A stretch of DNA of 64,000 bases, from positions 21,968,981 to 22,032,980 of the forward strand of contig OX579640.1 in NCBI GenBank assembly GCA_951230915.1. The letters run 5' to 3'. Origin of the DNA: Antitrichia curtipendula (Eukaryota; Streptophyta; Bryopsida; Hypnales; Leucodontaceae). The position numbers and the translations under genes were made by a program. Shown in pieces: positions 23,431 through 38,022 of this stretch (positions are counted from its first letter, which is position 1; each line of letters opens with the position of its first letter). The notes beneath the pieces are model-generated. The model saw nothing but the letters and a program-made list of their open reading frames with translations, did no database searches and was not told the DNA's origin.

Positions 23431-26400
23431 CATTATGGGCAGAAATCCCGTGGAAGATATCTAGGGCATGATCCATTATAGATTTATAGGTGGGTTTTAT
23501 ATTAAATGATCTGAGCTACATTTAATTGAGTTTGTGGCTACAAACCATATTTCAGATGATTGACAGTATTGTGGTCATTAGTGACAACATAGAAAAATAG
23601 AAACTTCCATATGTTTTAGGTTAGTGAGAATCCTTTTATGGATAATTAGATATACTTCTTATTGATTTTAATGGAGTCATCTAGAGACTCTTTGAGGCCA
23701 TAATGGATAGAATACTTCAAAAAAACATAAGAAATTCATGCTTTGTTGAAGTTTTTAATTTAAATTGCACTTGCTTTTATAGGAATGATTTTTTAAAAAT
23801 TTGGTAATAGCATAGGACAAACTCCTAATTTTGCCTATGATGGATAGTTCTATTTTATGGTACCACTAAGTCACTAATATTGCTTTGCAAGCAAACAACT
23901 ATACTCATTATAGTCCTTTTTGATAATTTCTTGAAACTTTGAATTTATTAATTACACCATTATAGTCATCTTTATGATATATTTGTGGATGAATGATGTA
24001 ACATTGCATTAATTTGATAATTTGAAGTCAATTTAAGTCCAAATATTCTTGGACCAAAGGCCACAAAGCACTTGCTGCAAGGCTAAATCTAATGTTTATG
24101 TTTTATATTATAATTCAACAATTTAAATGAAAAATCTTATTCAAATTTTTTATATTTATTTAATTGTTTATAATGATTTGTGCTCATTAAATCATGCACA
24201 CAAGATAGTGGAATTTTTTGTAAATTAGTTAATTAATAATAGTTTTTTAACTTATTCAAACAACAAATTGAAACACTAAATTTTTAAGTAGTTTTTATAG
24301 GGACCCCGAGCATGCAACTCCTGTATGTTATACATTGACTCCTAAAGGCCTAGGCCTTTTTTTGGCAAAAACACACTCAAAACTGCCATTTTTATAGCAA
24401 AGAGTAAAAAAATTTGAAAAATGTTTTTTTTGAACATCTAACCGTAGGATCTTACACCTAATTAGTATAAAAATGTGTGGAAATTTTCTTAGAATTTTTG
24501 ACTGCATAGATTGCATAATATCTGCATTTAAAGTGAAAAAAGATGTTTTTCAGCACATTGTGGGACTGGAATTCTTGACTTTAAACATTTTTAACTTAAG
24601 TTTTTTGCACTACAACGTTTTGAGCTTCAAATCTTTATATTAGATAATTGAGTTGAGAGTCTAGAGAAAAAAAATTCAAAAAAGCTTAATTATCATTCGT
24701 AAGAAAATTGTTAAGTAGAAGTAGGTACAAGGTAGAAGGAAAATCTAAAATATTCATATATTTTAGACGGAATTAAAATGCACTAATTCCAATGGTGAGA
24801 TTGTTTGAGAAAGTAAACTAAACCATGTAGAATTTTTTTTTGAAAAATTTGAAACATTGCATTTAGAAATGAATCTTAGAAGTTATTTTTTTCAAAAAGA
24901 TGTTGTAACTACCTAAAAAACAAGAATGTCTATAACTTTCTCATAACAAATCCAAATGATATGAATCAAAGCTTTACAAATAAAAAATAATATATTCTAT
25001 GAGAAAAAAATGTTTAAGAAAAAAATCAAACTTTTGCAATTTTTTTTTTGTTGCCCAGGCTGCCCCTTGTCCCCTATTTTGAACTTATCTGGTTATAACT
25101 GTCGTTCCTAGGCACCGATTGTGAAAAAAATAATATTCCCACATAGCTTATTAGTTTTTCTATCTTCAAAAAACCACAACAAAAATTCAGCCCGTAGGTA
25201 CGTGCCCAAAGTTCTATTAGTCCCCCGAAGGGACAACAATCTTTTAGGGGTTAAAACAATTTAGAGTTACTATGACTTTTGTAAAATTTTATATCAAAAT
25301 AGAAGCACCCATAATTAAGGTGAAGACCAAATTAAATAGAATGAGATGCATAAAATGTTAGATTGCATGTTTATAAATTTTTTTATTGCAATATATAAGT
25401 AAGAATTAGTATACCTATGCATAATTTTTCTTAAATCCATACAAGAGGTTTGGTTTAATTAAACTAAAATTCATTTGTAGTGTTTTATTTGTAACAAAAA
25501 AATCTTAAATTTTTATTAGAGCCCCTCCCTCCAAAAAATTAGATAGCTTCACTAGCTTGGCCTATAATATATGTATTAAAAAAAACTCAGATGATTAGGT
25601 TTTTAATGCTATTATTGTCCTCAAAAATATTCATTTCGCAAATATAACTACATTTTTGGATTCCTTGTTGAAAAGGCTACAAAAGTTTTGTACATTAAAA
25701 CAAATTATATTCCTTAAGATAGGACTAAACTTCATTATAAGTGATTATAACCAAGGTCATATGATAAGAAAGTTGCATATTCCAAATGGGACCTCTACAT
25801 CAATTATATATATATATATTTGTCATTATTGACATGATCAACATTTGGATTTAACTTTATATCAAAAAAGACTTTAAATATTTTCACTTCTGAATATTTT
25901 ACAAAATTTGGAAGTCTTCAAATTGTAGTAGAAAAGACCTTTCTTACTCTATTATATAATTTTATAATCACATCATTTTTGGAAAATCAATCATTTTGAG
26001 ATTCATTAGCCCCTAAAGAACCGGGGGTGTTTGAGCAGAGTCTTTGTTTTCTTGACTAGCTCTTGTAACAAGAATAATTGCTCATTCATGTGGAATAACT
26101 TTGATGATCACCACTATTGAAATGAAACAAGACTTTCACTTGATTTTTCATCCAACTTTTGATCTCTATATCTTGAAATGTCATTGATATATCCTTAAGA
26201 GAACACATTTCTATCCCTCTTTAATTTACTTTTCTATAATTGGTCTTCCAAGTAGATCAATGTCAAGGGTTTAATACAACACTTTTAAATTCTAGCATTT
26301 TCCAAAACAATGACCATTGTTGATAGCTAAAATATTTGATGTCTATGAGCACAACCGACAACATATAATGAATTTGTAATTGGATCCCACCAGTCCACAT

Positions 26401-26482
26401 GCCATCAAGCATTGACCCTATATTCTCCAAATGAATTACTAAATCGCTAACTTAGTTCCAAATGCTTCAAGGTCCCATTAAT
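23430..26482. other. Gene-free AT-rich DNA, inverted partner of about 4.3-6.45 kb
   Basis: Homology with the left arm is clear at several points (TTGACTAGCTCTTGTAACAA, TATCAAAAAAGACTTTAAAT, GCATGATCCATTATAG). There is also weaker inverted homology with about 34.7-36.5 kb on the gene C side. It includes a TATATATATAT microsatellite near 25,806. No gene was recognised. Confidence 0.55.
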
Positions 26483-28965
26483 CCATAGAGTTTTTATTTT
26501 ACAAATCTCAAGGAACAAATGTATATTGATTGACAATGACATAACTGGATCCAACTCAATGCTACTTACATAGTCAATATCCAAGAAAACCTAATCATAG
26601 AATAACTTCAAAGAATGAAAATCACTATGTGAAATAACAACTAAATTTTACAATGACCATGTGCAGACACAAAGTTCATGCCTTAGTGATTTTCAAAATA
26701 TGTTTTACTATGCTTGGAGCTAGAGAAAAATATTGAGCCTCTTACCAATAAAAATTACTTTTCTTTCCTTTATGATGAGCTATGTGATGAATTTGTGTAG
26801 GCTAACACTCCTCAAAAATTGAGCCAATACTATAGAGTTATATAGTATAGCCACATATCCATTCATCAACTCACATAAGGCATACCACTCTAACAACATG
26901 TGTCACCAATTTTAATCAAGTTTTGATGTGGTTAAGAAACTTATTTTTTTCTTTGACACAAGCAAATGTAGGAGAGTAAATTCCAATTAAACTTGTATAT
27001 TTCTAAAACAATGTGCATTTGTTAAATGTAATTGATGTGTTTATCTAGTAAAGCCCATAAAGGTCATGAATTCAATCTTCCGCTACTTGTTAAATTAGCA
27101 TGGTTTTTAATGTGCCAAAAAATGGTCAAATACATACATCAAAGTATACTCTTAAAAATGCTCTTCAAAATGGGTGCAAGCATGGTAAAGTATTTGGTGA
27201 TGTGCCACTTTTGGAAGTACTTTCAAGATTCTACACGTAATGCATTCGATTTTTGTGTTGACCATCTTAGTTAGTGTTATTTATATGCCTTAAATTCTAA
27301 GAAGTATAGAATAGTCTTGTAGAGTTGCACTTTTAATTATTTAGTCATAAACTAGAAAATTTGGCCAATAGTGGATGCTCATTGAAGTAAGATGCTTTGA
27401 TGAGTTATTGAACAAAAATAAAAATTCACAATATCATAAACATTCTCATTTCATCTCCAATGCTTATCTTCCCATCCAATTTACAGATTAAATTCAAAAT
27501 TATTCAAAAGTTGATTTGAAACATTTGAAGGTCATGCCATTCAAACATAAAATTTGTAAGGAAAAAAACACATTTTTCCAATACTATATGCACAAAATGT
27601 GTAATACACATGTCTCTAGGGAATCATCAAAGAATTTTTTGAATATCTTGTATATAAGTTTATTATTTGAAGTACTTTGTATTAATGTTTTTTTACTTAT
27701 AAAGTTGCATGAAGTACTCTAAAAGTGCTTCAAAGAATGCTTTTTTTTTAATGCAATTGTTTTTAATAGAAACTAGATCTATAATAACTTCATGGATACA
27801 TTTTTGAAAAAAATAATATGAAGCTTTGAAACACTACATTATCCTCAAAGTCATACAATTGTAGACTTCTATAATTAGTATTCCTTCCTTCTATGATCAA
27901 CTATTGTAGCTAAAGTCAATCAATATCTTCTCTTGATCTTTTAAGATTCATCCATGAGAGCTTGACCAACCAATTTATTTCTCATGACCAAGATTCTTTT
28001 GAATTGTTAGATAATTGTTGTCTCATGTACTTCAACATATGTATTTTAAGACCAAGACCTTCGTACAATTATGTATTGGGATATTTTAGTAAGCTCAAAT
28101 CATAATTTAGTGTTTGCATAATTGCATAGTATGCTTACAAAGAGTACTTGTAAATTCCAATTTTGTACTTCAAATCTTGTTCATTATAGATTTTACATTG
28201 ACCTCCTTGTAGGTATCATAATTAATCCTTTCTATGCAAACTTGCTTTTCAAGCATCTAGTTCCTTTGGATTCTTTGCAAATTTGCTTTTTAAGAGTCCA
28301 ATGATTGCATAGTGATATCTTGGGCACTAGAAGGCTATAAATAGTACAAATCCAACTATAGAAATCTTAAAATTGTAAGGCACTTAATGCCCAATTCCAA
28401 CCCTTTTCAACTTCAATTTTACATTTAACCCTCCTATATTAGCTTGTTTTTACAACACCTTAATCCCTAAGCACCCAATGTGTGTTTCTAAATCTAAACC
28501 TTTGTGAACTCATTCCAATCAAACTATCACCTAAATAGAGATCCACATATACTGACCAAATCGATTGGTAGTGGAGACAAGCCTAGAGCTCAAGGATTAG
28601 GGACACATCCTTTGACCATATTGCTGAAAAAATTATAATAGTCAAACAAGGAAATCTTTAAATTTCAAGAGACAAGATGCCCGTACTAAGTGGGGCGCTC
28701 AAGGGCTAATGGAAGAGAATGGGATTGGATATTGGTTCTTAGTAAGTGGCAACGTGGCTTGAATTCCTTCCAAGTTGGACATTGTGTTGTCAAGCAACTT
28801 TAACATGACTTGACTTCCAGTGTCTTTTGACTAAGGTTTTCAACAAACTTTTTGTTCTTCAACAATAACAACCACTATGGCACATTCATCTGAAATTTTT
28901 CATCACCAAGGAGCAACAATCTAATCAAGCAACAATCTCAAAAGTGACGAAATAGTGTTGTAGCA
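26483..28965. mobile_element. 2.48-kb insertion specific to this arm
   Basis: Left-arm DNA near 4,228-4,250 reads straight through (ATTAATCCATAGCAAGGTAT on the inverse strand). Here CCATAG is followed by about 2.48 kb before CAAGGTATATGC resumes. A short near-repeat, CATAG/TGTAG, at the edges may be an eroded 5-bp duplication. ORFs reach only 80 codons. A TTGGTAGTGGAGACAAG string at about 28,565 faintly recalls an LTR primer-binding region, but no LTR pair was found. Confidence 0.5.
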
Positions 28966-29039
28966 AGGTATATGCATAGGTTAGTCACCCAATTCTTATA
29001 TCAAGCATTTCAATTAAAACACTCTCTTGGAGTTGCACT

Positions 29040-29600
29040 TAGTTCTACTAAAACAAACCACATGCAAACAAGTGGTTTCTAATAAACTATAATTTCAACC
29101 TAAAATTTTGAGCATTGTTTAATAATGACTATAGGTTTCTAACTTTCTATTGCAAAACTTTCCAACGCAAATAAAATATGAAATGATTTCTAGAAGAGGT
29201 TGAAAATGAACGAAAATGACATGTTTTTCAACTCAAATAATTATAGAGAACACATTTAGATGACCATTTAATCAATATTCAGCTCAAAATGAGCTTTCAA
29301 TAGGGAGTTATTTTTAGGAATTTTTTGTTCATTTTTTAGACAATTTCTTCTTATATAATATAGGGGTGCGAAAGTTATTTTTCAATTCTACAATATATCT
29401 TTTTAATTCAAAAATTTATAACTAATTATTATTAACAAATAAAACATCAATAATTCAAAACATAAACTTTCAAACTAGGAAAATCTATTCATGTTTATTT
29501 ATTTATTTATATTTATATTTAAAATTCAAAAAATATATAGGAGTTCCAAAGTTTTATTCACACGTGGTTTCTAGTGGATACTCTAAGTGAACTCCCCAAG
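29040..29600 (+). mobile_element. About 570-bp MITE, copy 2
   Basis: It matches 9,067-9,641 along its length, with the same ends (CACTCTCTTGGAG... and ...CTAAGTGAACTCC). In the left arm near 4,125-4,195 the corresponding site has about 45 bp of other DNA instead, so the element was gained here or swapped with a small deletion. Confidence 0.65.
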
Positions 29601-32600
29601 CCAATGATGCTTGTCTATGAAAGAATTTGGGGATGGAAGACCTTGACAATAGAAAAATTCACTCCATTATTGGAACCTATCATTAGGCTTTTAGTGGAAG
29701 TTAATTGTTCATTGATACTCTTTGGCTTTGCATTTGTAATTCTACTTAAAATATAGAATTTTAAAAATATATATTGATTTGCAATTTAGGAAGATTAATT
29801 TGCAACCATGGAGTGTTAATTTTCTATGTTTAAAATGATTCAACAAAATAGTATGCACCATGATATTAAACACTAGAATGTAAACGTATAGGGATTTACA
29901 AGAATTTGAGCATCAATTGCATTTGATGTGAATTGTGTCACTTTTTATTTTTAAATTCTAAATTTTTTCCAAAATAATATGAAACTTTTACAACTAATAT
30001 AAGACAATTTTCAAAAATAAATATAAAAATGTAGTATACACATTGGAGGTGTATGTTGACCAATAGCTAGCTTTGAACACTATATTTATCATCGTAGAAT
30101 CTCCAAAGATCAAATGCAAAGTGAACTTTGTAAACTTTCATATTTTTTTGAATTCAAATTCAAATTTTTATGGCCTAGGTTATGGTATCTAGTTGAATCT
30201 CAAAGGTTTCCATTGGTTTCTTCAAAAATCTTTACAACTCCTTCAATTGAAAAGACTCTAGAAGGTGATGAAGTTGTCATTTGCTATAATTTTGAAAGCA
30301 TGAACTTGATGAACTTAGAATTTCCGTGGAATATGGATAATTTAGTCATTATTGTATTTTTTATTTTTTAGAAATTTCAATAAATCATATTGTACTTTAA
30401 AATCAATTTTTATAATTTGTCACACTTTGAATTTTAGAAGTTGTTAGTACTAGGGAGTATCCAAAATTAATGGTCTAGAGATGAATTTTGGGTGGTCTAT
30501 TTCCATAATAAGTGGCATATGCCTACCAAAGAGCATTTAAGAACTTATTATTTTATGTCCACCATGTTTGTGCAAATAGATCTCCTTTGTAGATGCACTT
30601 TTGAATAGTGAAGATGGTTTTGACTTCATTCTTTTGGTGAAATCTAATCACCATCAAATCCTTACAAATTATTAATTAGTTGAGATTGTTTTACTACAAA
30701 GTACTCATAGTATTTAGCGTTTGAAATCTAATTTTTGGCAAACCACTACAAAATAAAGTTGGTTTTTCTTGCAACCACCTTTAATCTTTTGTAGATAATT
30801 ATAGATCCATGGTTGCAAAATGGACCTTTTCAACTATCATATTAATTTTTCATAATTTCCAAATTTGTCTTAGCTTAATTCACAATGTTTGTCCTAGTTT
30901 CATTTCATTTTAGTTGCAGTGCCTCAAAAGATGCCCTATGGTTGGAAAGCAAAGTGTAATTATATGTGCCAATTGATAAAATAAATTCCAAAGTTCATTC
31001 AATAAATTGGCTAAGTCAATTCCAACTCCTAAGGTCATCACTGAAATAAATTGAAAATATAAAACATTGGCTGATGATCAGAATCAAATGTATATCAACC
31101 ACAAAATCAAATTTTGATTTTCTGAAATTGTTTATTAAAATTGTTTTTTTCTTGAAAGATTTTAAACATGAAAACTCCCACAAAAAATCAATTTGACCCA
31201 ATTCTATCCAAACTTTGATTATAAGAGTTTCACATGCTTGATTCTTCATTTGAAAATTTAATGAAAATCACACTTCCAATTTATTTTTGTAAACATTAAA
31301 ATAGAAAATCCATCAAATGAAAAACTTATAAAATAATTAAATATTTGATATCACCATATCTAATCAATTGGAAAAATTTCAAATTTCCAAATGTAAAATT
31401 TAACTCCGTCATCATTTGGGGCAATATATACAAATCCTTGTGGATTATTTAGTTTCATTGAAATAGGGATTTAGAAGTTAGAAGAGCAAATAATGTTCTA
31501 AAATATAAACAACCACTGCAATGCTTCTTGCATCATCCATCAAGTGTTATACAAAGATAGCTCATATTTTTGTTTATTTGTCATGCATGCAAAATCCTTC
31601 ACCAATCAAGAAATAAATTCATGCAGTACCAAATTTGTAAAAATTAAACTACAAATTCAATAACATGACATAAATCTAAAAATAAAATTCAACTCAAACA
31701 ATATAATTATCCTTCCTACCACTATCATTCAAGCTAAAAGAATTCAATTCTAATTGTAAATAATCAATTCTCATCATCAAACTCCTTCAAACGACTTTGT
31801 TGAGCTATGATGCAAATATGCTTGATGGATAATTGAAGTGGGCTTGTTGGGCTACTAAGAACCCTAGATAAGGGTCCATACACTGGTGCAATTCAATGCA
31901 AAAATGGTGAAATATATCTACACAAAGGTCTAAGAAATACCATACATAGGTGCAATTTTAAGTTTTGCAAAAGATTTGAGAAGAGTTCTCTAAATCAAGT
32001 ATAGAACCAGTATAAGTGCGTAACGTAGACAAAAGTATTTAAGCATGGCCTATAAAAATACTGCTTTATGAAACTTTTAGTTTAGTTTCTATTGTCAATT
32101 GAAAGATGTTTCCAACATGTAGCATGTTTTAAAGATATATGGAGCAAACTAAAAAAATCCAAGTACTGAAATTGACTCTAGGCTTCTTTATTTGTATTAT
32201 TAGGGTGAACAAGTTGGTTGTGGACAATTTTCATTTTGCAATTCAAACCTAAAATTAGACATGGAAAAACTTCAACTTTCAAAGTGCACTAATAACGAAA
32301 TTTAGTGTTAACCACACTAGTTGATTAAAATTTTTTAGTTTATTCTTAATGAATATTTTCACCAATTATGTTTATAGAGATCCCCTCTTTGAATAGTATT
32401 GATATCAATATTCAAGGTTAAAATGTTCATCAAGAATTAAAAATTTATAGCATTTTCAAATTAATTAGTGTGATTAACACTAAATTTCACTTAAGCAAGA
32501 ACCACAAAGTATATTGGAAACATCTCAATTTTCAAGTCATGATGCATTTGTACATTGAAGATTTTGAGATAATACAAGAATTTGGCTTTTGATTGACTAT

Positions 32601-35600
32601 TGTCGATAATATAGTAATACCAATTGCCATTGGTTTCAAGTACAATATGCATTTTGTCACACATTTTGGTGCCAAGTACTTCAATGGTATTTCCAAAGAG
32701 GAAATTGATAACGCTTGAGGCATTTTGGTACATCAATGGTATCTCCAAAGCAAGAAGACATTATAACACCACATGATTCTTTTTTCATTTGTCTTGTGCA
32801 ATGGCTTAGGAGCATAGCTAGCAACATTACCATATCATTGACACAATAATTATTGCATAGAGCCCTGAGGCTTTCATCTCAAAAGCATTTCACTAAATTT
32901 TCATTTCTAATGCTACCACTCGCAAAGGCAATGGGTTCTGGTCGTAGTGTTCCTTATTTGTAAGATTTCCATTATGATGTTGCATGAAAGTTTTGAAACA
33001 ACCTCATATTACTAATTATGCTATAATCTATCAAAAATCTATTGTTAGCAACCACACGTCCCCATTGAATAGAAATAATCAATCTCACTAAATCATAAAA
33101 TCAAATCAAGTTCCCAATTTGAACCGCAAAGAAATACAAACAACCTTCGTTTGTCTATTTACTAAGAGTTCCAAAATATGGTGAACATCTAACTCATCAA
33201 TCATGAGAAAAAAATGCAAATAGTGTTGTCATCTAGCCATTAGATTCTAGTGATTCCTACAAAGAAAATTGGTGCAGTGAAAGAATTGCTCAAAATAAAG
33301 TGAGAAAAAGTTTTAAGTGTGGTACTCCACCTACCAATCATAAAATGACCTCTTTACAAAAACTAGACTATGAAGAGAGCTTGGACTTAGTGGCAAGGCT
33401 TGTAGACACCACCAAGCCATCCGTGTCATTAGTACGCACCAAGCATCGTCTCTCTCCTAGAGTTTCAATCCATGAGACTTCAAAGTAGAAAGCCTTCTTC
33501 CAACCTAAGTATGTTGTGACCCACACTACATGGCCGTGTAATGGCTAGTCCTCCGGGAAGCATGGTTGTCAACAACCCTCCTTGGAACCGCATAATGTTT
33601 CCTAATGAAGCTTCAATCATTGCAATCCTTGTGCCTTGCCCTCTATCGGTTGTAATCTACTATAAATCGATCACAAACATCAACAGCATTTGTTCTAATT
33701 CCTTTCTGTTAAAAAAATATCTTGGTACTTGATCATTATTAGCTAGGAAGTTCTATTAACGTGTGTAAGATCAAGGATTATTGGTTCTAAAATGGCTAAT
33801 TCAATTGATCATAATATGAAAAACGTAATTTAGATAGGGATGAACTTTGTATTACTAAAATTAGTGAAGAGCAATGCCAAAAACCAACTAAAATTGAACA
33901 AAAGAAGTCTCTATATGACCTAATCAAGACCGCTTTGGAACACATGAGACCCAACTTGAACCTCTTGGTCGTGCAGGCGATAAGGTTGGCTAGGGCAAAT
34001 ACATCATTTGCAGAACATCCAGAATTCATTATGGTGTTCCAAAAACCTTAATTAACTAGACTAAAATCACCTTAGGTTGCACAAGATGAAACAAGAAGCC
34101 TAAAAAAATAGAAACCCCTACACCTAAATTGGGGCGTACCTATTTGTCTCATTTTGTTCAATGTCAAGCAACTTGATCTTACAATTTTTAAGGTTTTTAC
34201 TTTGAAAACTTAAGAGTGTTTACTCTAACAAGTTAACTAAATGAGCCTATGGTTGGATTTGTTAATAAATATATATAGTTGAAGACTTTAGCCTTGCTTT
34301 GGTATTAAGTACTTTGAAGTAGTTTTGGGCCTGAAAACAATGAATATCTTCAGGAATTAATCTACTAATAATAGTTAAATAATTTATTCTTTTTTCAAGT
34401 AATATTTCAACGTAGACTAAAATTAACGTGATTTTTTTGAGCAAAAATATAAAATTTCTTTACTAAAGTTCAAATTGAAGTTTCAAAATTAGCTTGTCAT
34501 CTTTTATAATGATAGAATAAGTGTGTATTATTTCATAATTTCAATTTGATTAATTTTGTAAAAATTATGTGATTATGTAATCATATGATACAGTGAGAAA
34601 AGACATTTCTATTGTATACAATTTGAACACTTTTACATTTTGCATAATACTTAGAAGTAAAAATATAAATTAAAGTCCTTTTTAATATGAAGCTCAACCC
34701 AAATTTTGATCATGACAAAACAAAAAATTTATATATTTTTCATGTAGAGGTCTTTATACAAACTACTTTATGAATTGATTGTTTAAATTTGTTACTTGAA
34801 TAAAATCAATAAATGACAAATCTATTAATATCATTTAATTCATTTATTAAATAATTTTGCTATTTTGTATGCAAAATACAATTGGTACAAATTCTCATAG
34901 ACAATTGATAAGTATGAAAAACTAGAATAAAATTATTCATTTGGGTGATTGTAACTTTGCAAGACATAGTGGTCCTATTTTGTGTCACATTCAGAGTAAC
35001 GGAGTTGTTTTTTGCTAGAACTTTTGACGATAGAACTTGATGATTTGGAATTTTATATTGGAGATGGTTAACTTGATTTTAATCAGATCCCTTATTTTCT
35101 AGAAATTTAAGAAGATTATTTTATATTTAAAAGTCAATTTTATTAATTTGTCACACTTTGAGATTTAGGAGGGTTTAGTATTGGAGGGTATCCAAAATTA
35201 ATGATCTAGAACTGAAATTTTTGAAGTCTATTTCCACAATAGGGAAACATGTGTCTACCAAAGAAAATCTAAAAATAGATTATTTTATGGCCTCCATATT
35301 CATATAAATAGGGCTCCATTTTGCGTGCACTTCTAAACATAGAAGATGGTTTCCACTTTTATTTTTGGATGAAATGTGATCACTATTAAGTCTTCACAAA
35401 TGGAACAAGTCTTCACAAATGGAAAAACTTAAGGGGGATTTTGCTCATGATTTTCTAATTAATATTAATTTATACCGAGTTGTATCTATTTTCTATGATA
35501 AATTGTCTTTTTCTTTAATAGTACTTTTTTAGTACTTGCAAGTAGTCAATGATAATAGTAGCCATTAATTTTTCAAATCAACGGTTGAGATTGTTTTGTT

Positions 35601-36485
35601 TTATAGTATTTGTAGTACTCATAGTATTGAGCGTAGAAATTGTAGTTATGGCAAAATGCTACCAAAAACATTCAATCTTTCTTGCAACCATCCATTTAAA
35701 TTGTTGTAATGTAATATAAATAATAAATTTATCTTAATAGCAAATGATTTATATCCTTCCAAGGATCTTTGTAATGAAATTTTATCTTCAAATGATCAAA
35801 TGGATGCATTACTACATCATTCATCTATAAATTTATAATAAAGATGACAACATTGGTATAATTAAAAATTTAGAGGTTCAAGAAAATGTCAAAATGGATT
35901 ATAGTGAGTAGGTATAATAAAATCCTTTGCTTGGAAATCAATGTTAGTAGCACCATAAAATAGAACAATCTATCATGGGCAAAATGAGGAGTTTGCCTTT
36001 ATGATATAGCTCAATTTTTTTTAAAATTCCACATATAAAGACAACTAAGAAAAATGGCGGGAGCAATTGGAATAATATTTTTTTCAACAAAGCAGGAATT
36101 TTTTATGACTTTTTGAAGTGTTCTATCCATTAAGACCTCAAAGAGTCTCTAGACTACTATATTCAATATCAATATTAAGAAGTGTATCCATATTGGTCTT
36201 CTTACTCACCTACAAAAACCAATCAACCACTAACACAATAACATGGCCACACTTCAAAGACCTAAAAAAATCACTTCCTTCAATGAATTTACACTCAAAA
36301 GATAGAAGTTCCTATTGGAGTCACTAATCATTCCATTACCATCACCTAAAACAATTATTGAAGCCACTAACTCAATCTATTGTAGACTAAATCTTATATA
36401 TTAAAAAACAAGCTATAATGATTAATTTCCAAAGTGTCTCAAACGGGTATTTTGTTTATAATGGATAGTTCAACCTTAGATGCTA
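29601..36485. other. Gene-free stretch between genes B and C
   Basis: Up to 31,885 this is the outer part of the inverted arm. 31,886-33,290 is AT-rich and unassigned. 33,290-34,100 is less AT-rich, with short frames at 33,300-33,488 and 33,541-33,732 that could be eroded exons or an old retroelement, but no motif supports a product. 34,700-36,480 is related to gene A's downstream flank (for example TGTTCTATCCATTA.G.CCTC near 36,120 and 6,080). Confidence 0.5.
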
Positions 36486-38020
36486 CTAGTGTGCCTTGAG
36501 ACATTGCCAATATTCCACATTCAAAATATTTTTTTTAAGGTGTTTTAATTTTTTAATAAATTCTATTAACTTTAATATTCAATATCTTTTATGCACAAAG
36601 GGATGTCATAGCTTTGTTGTAGTGTGAAAGGCTGCATTTTTTATACAAATAGAAAATTCTATGCATGAAGGAATTCAAGGGCTTTGTTTGGTCGTGTTTG
36701 GATTTTGGACATGTGATGTGAAAGTTGCGATTGATAAGAACTTTAAAATTCAATAACTTTCAAACCTTAATAGATCCAAACGCTACAAAACAAAGTCTAT
36801 GTACCCTTCCTTGTGCATTGCTTTCCAATAGTACCAACTGTAACTACTACTATAACTAAATAATGTATAAAGGCTTTGTTGCAGTCCAAGAGGTTGTGTT
36901 CATTATACAAATAGAAAGCTTTGTGTTCAAAAAAGTGCAAGGGTTTTGTTTAGACATGCATGTAAAATTTTAAAACAAAATTTTTAAAATTAAAATTAAA
37001 TTCATCAAAACTTTGAAATTCAATAGCTTTCACACTCTAGGTCCAAAAGCCACAAAACAAAGTTATCGCACCCCTCCTTGCAAAGAACTTTTTAAGAAAG
37101 GCAAAAGACAACCTCTTGCCTTTATGGTTGTTTTGGTGGACAACATGACAATGTAACATACAAACGTCAAAAAATGTCTAAAAACTATCATATATATTAT
37201 CCTTCATTTATGATTTGGACATATTTAAGTCTCATTTTAGTGAAGTGTCTCAATTTGATAAGTTACAAATATTACATTTTCAATTTAAGTTCATAATTAT
37301 AGTGAGATTTCAAATTATTTGAGTTTGTTGTTGATGACCTTATTAGACCTTTATTAGATGCTCATAGACACATTTACTTAACACATGTTGTAGTTTATCT
37401 TTTAAATGGATAGTCACTTACAAGTGACGATTCCATTACCATCCAATTTAAATATACTTGTTATACACAATTACATGTGGCATTGAGTATTCGAGTCATA
37501 GAACACAGTTTTTTTAAATTTCCAAACTCCACCCCAAATCCAAACCCAACCCACCCTATTTATAATTTTCAATTGCAACTTCAAATGCAATCGATATAAG
37601 ATATATTGCCGTATTTATATATTTAAAGTGTAGTCTATATCCATATACATCTTCAATCTATATTTGTATATGTATCTTAAAGCGATAGCCATTGATTTTT
37701 AGCAAATCAATGGTATAGAATTTTTAGCAATACAATGGCATGGAACTATAGGAGTTGGTTTTAGTTTTTTTTCTATAAGCAGATCAATAGTATGCAATTT
37801 TTGAGAATCAAAAGAGGAGGATTAATCAAGAACACGTTGTTTGCATCTTTTTAGAAAATAGTTATTCAAACAAGCGACATCAAACATCCAACAAGTCACC
37901 AATTCTCCAAAAGTTGTCATACATGACAACCTAGAGCCACGACATGACGCCTCAAGATTTCAAAGATCTCAACGTATCAAACAACACAAAACAACAAAAC
38001 AAACTAATTTAAGGTATGGA
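36486..38020 (-). mobile_element. Helitron-like segment with a longer internal region
   Basis: The minus-strand 5' end reads TCCATACCTTAAATTAG (38,020) after a flanking A, and the 3' end is CTAG at 36,486-36,489 in the context GGCACACTAGTAG. The interior is longer than in other members and includes a block (37,190-37,420) related to 51,180-51,330. It abuts the next member at 38,023 head-to-tail with only TA between them. Confidence 0.5.
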
Positions 38021-38022
38021 TA

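Larger units (their letters stand above)
21101..31885. repeat. Right arm of large inverted repeat (gene B side)
   Basis: This is the partner of 1-8,780. Over 21,101-23,026 the coordinate sum with A is constant at 29,881, so there is no indel, and all reading frames are identical. Beyond 23,026 divergence rises sharply relative to A. Relative to copy C, near-identity extends further, to about 23,270. Confidence 0.8.

Noticed and set aside
28560..28600. LTR primer-binding-site-like string TTGGTAGTGGAGAC
   Set aside because: No paired LTRs, TG/CA ends or gag-pol frames were found nearby.
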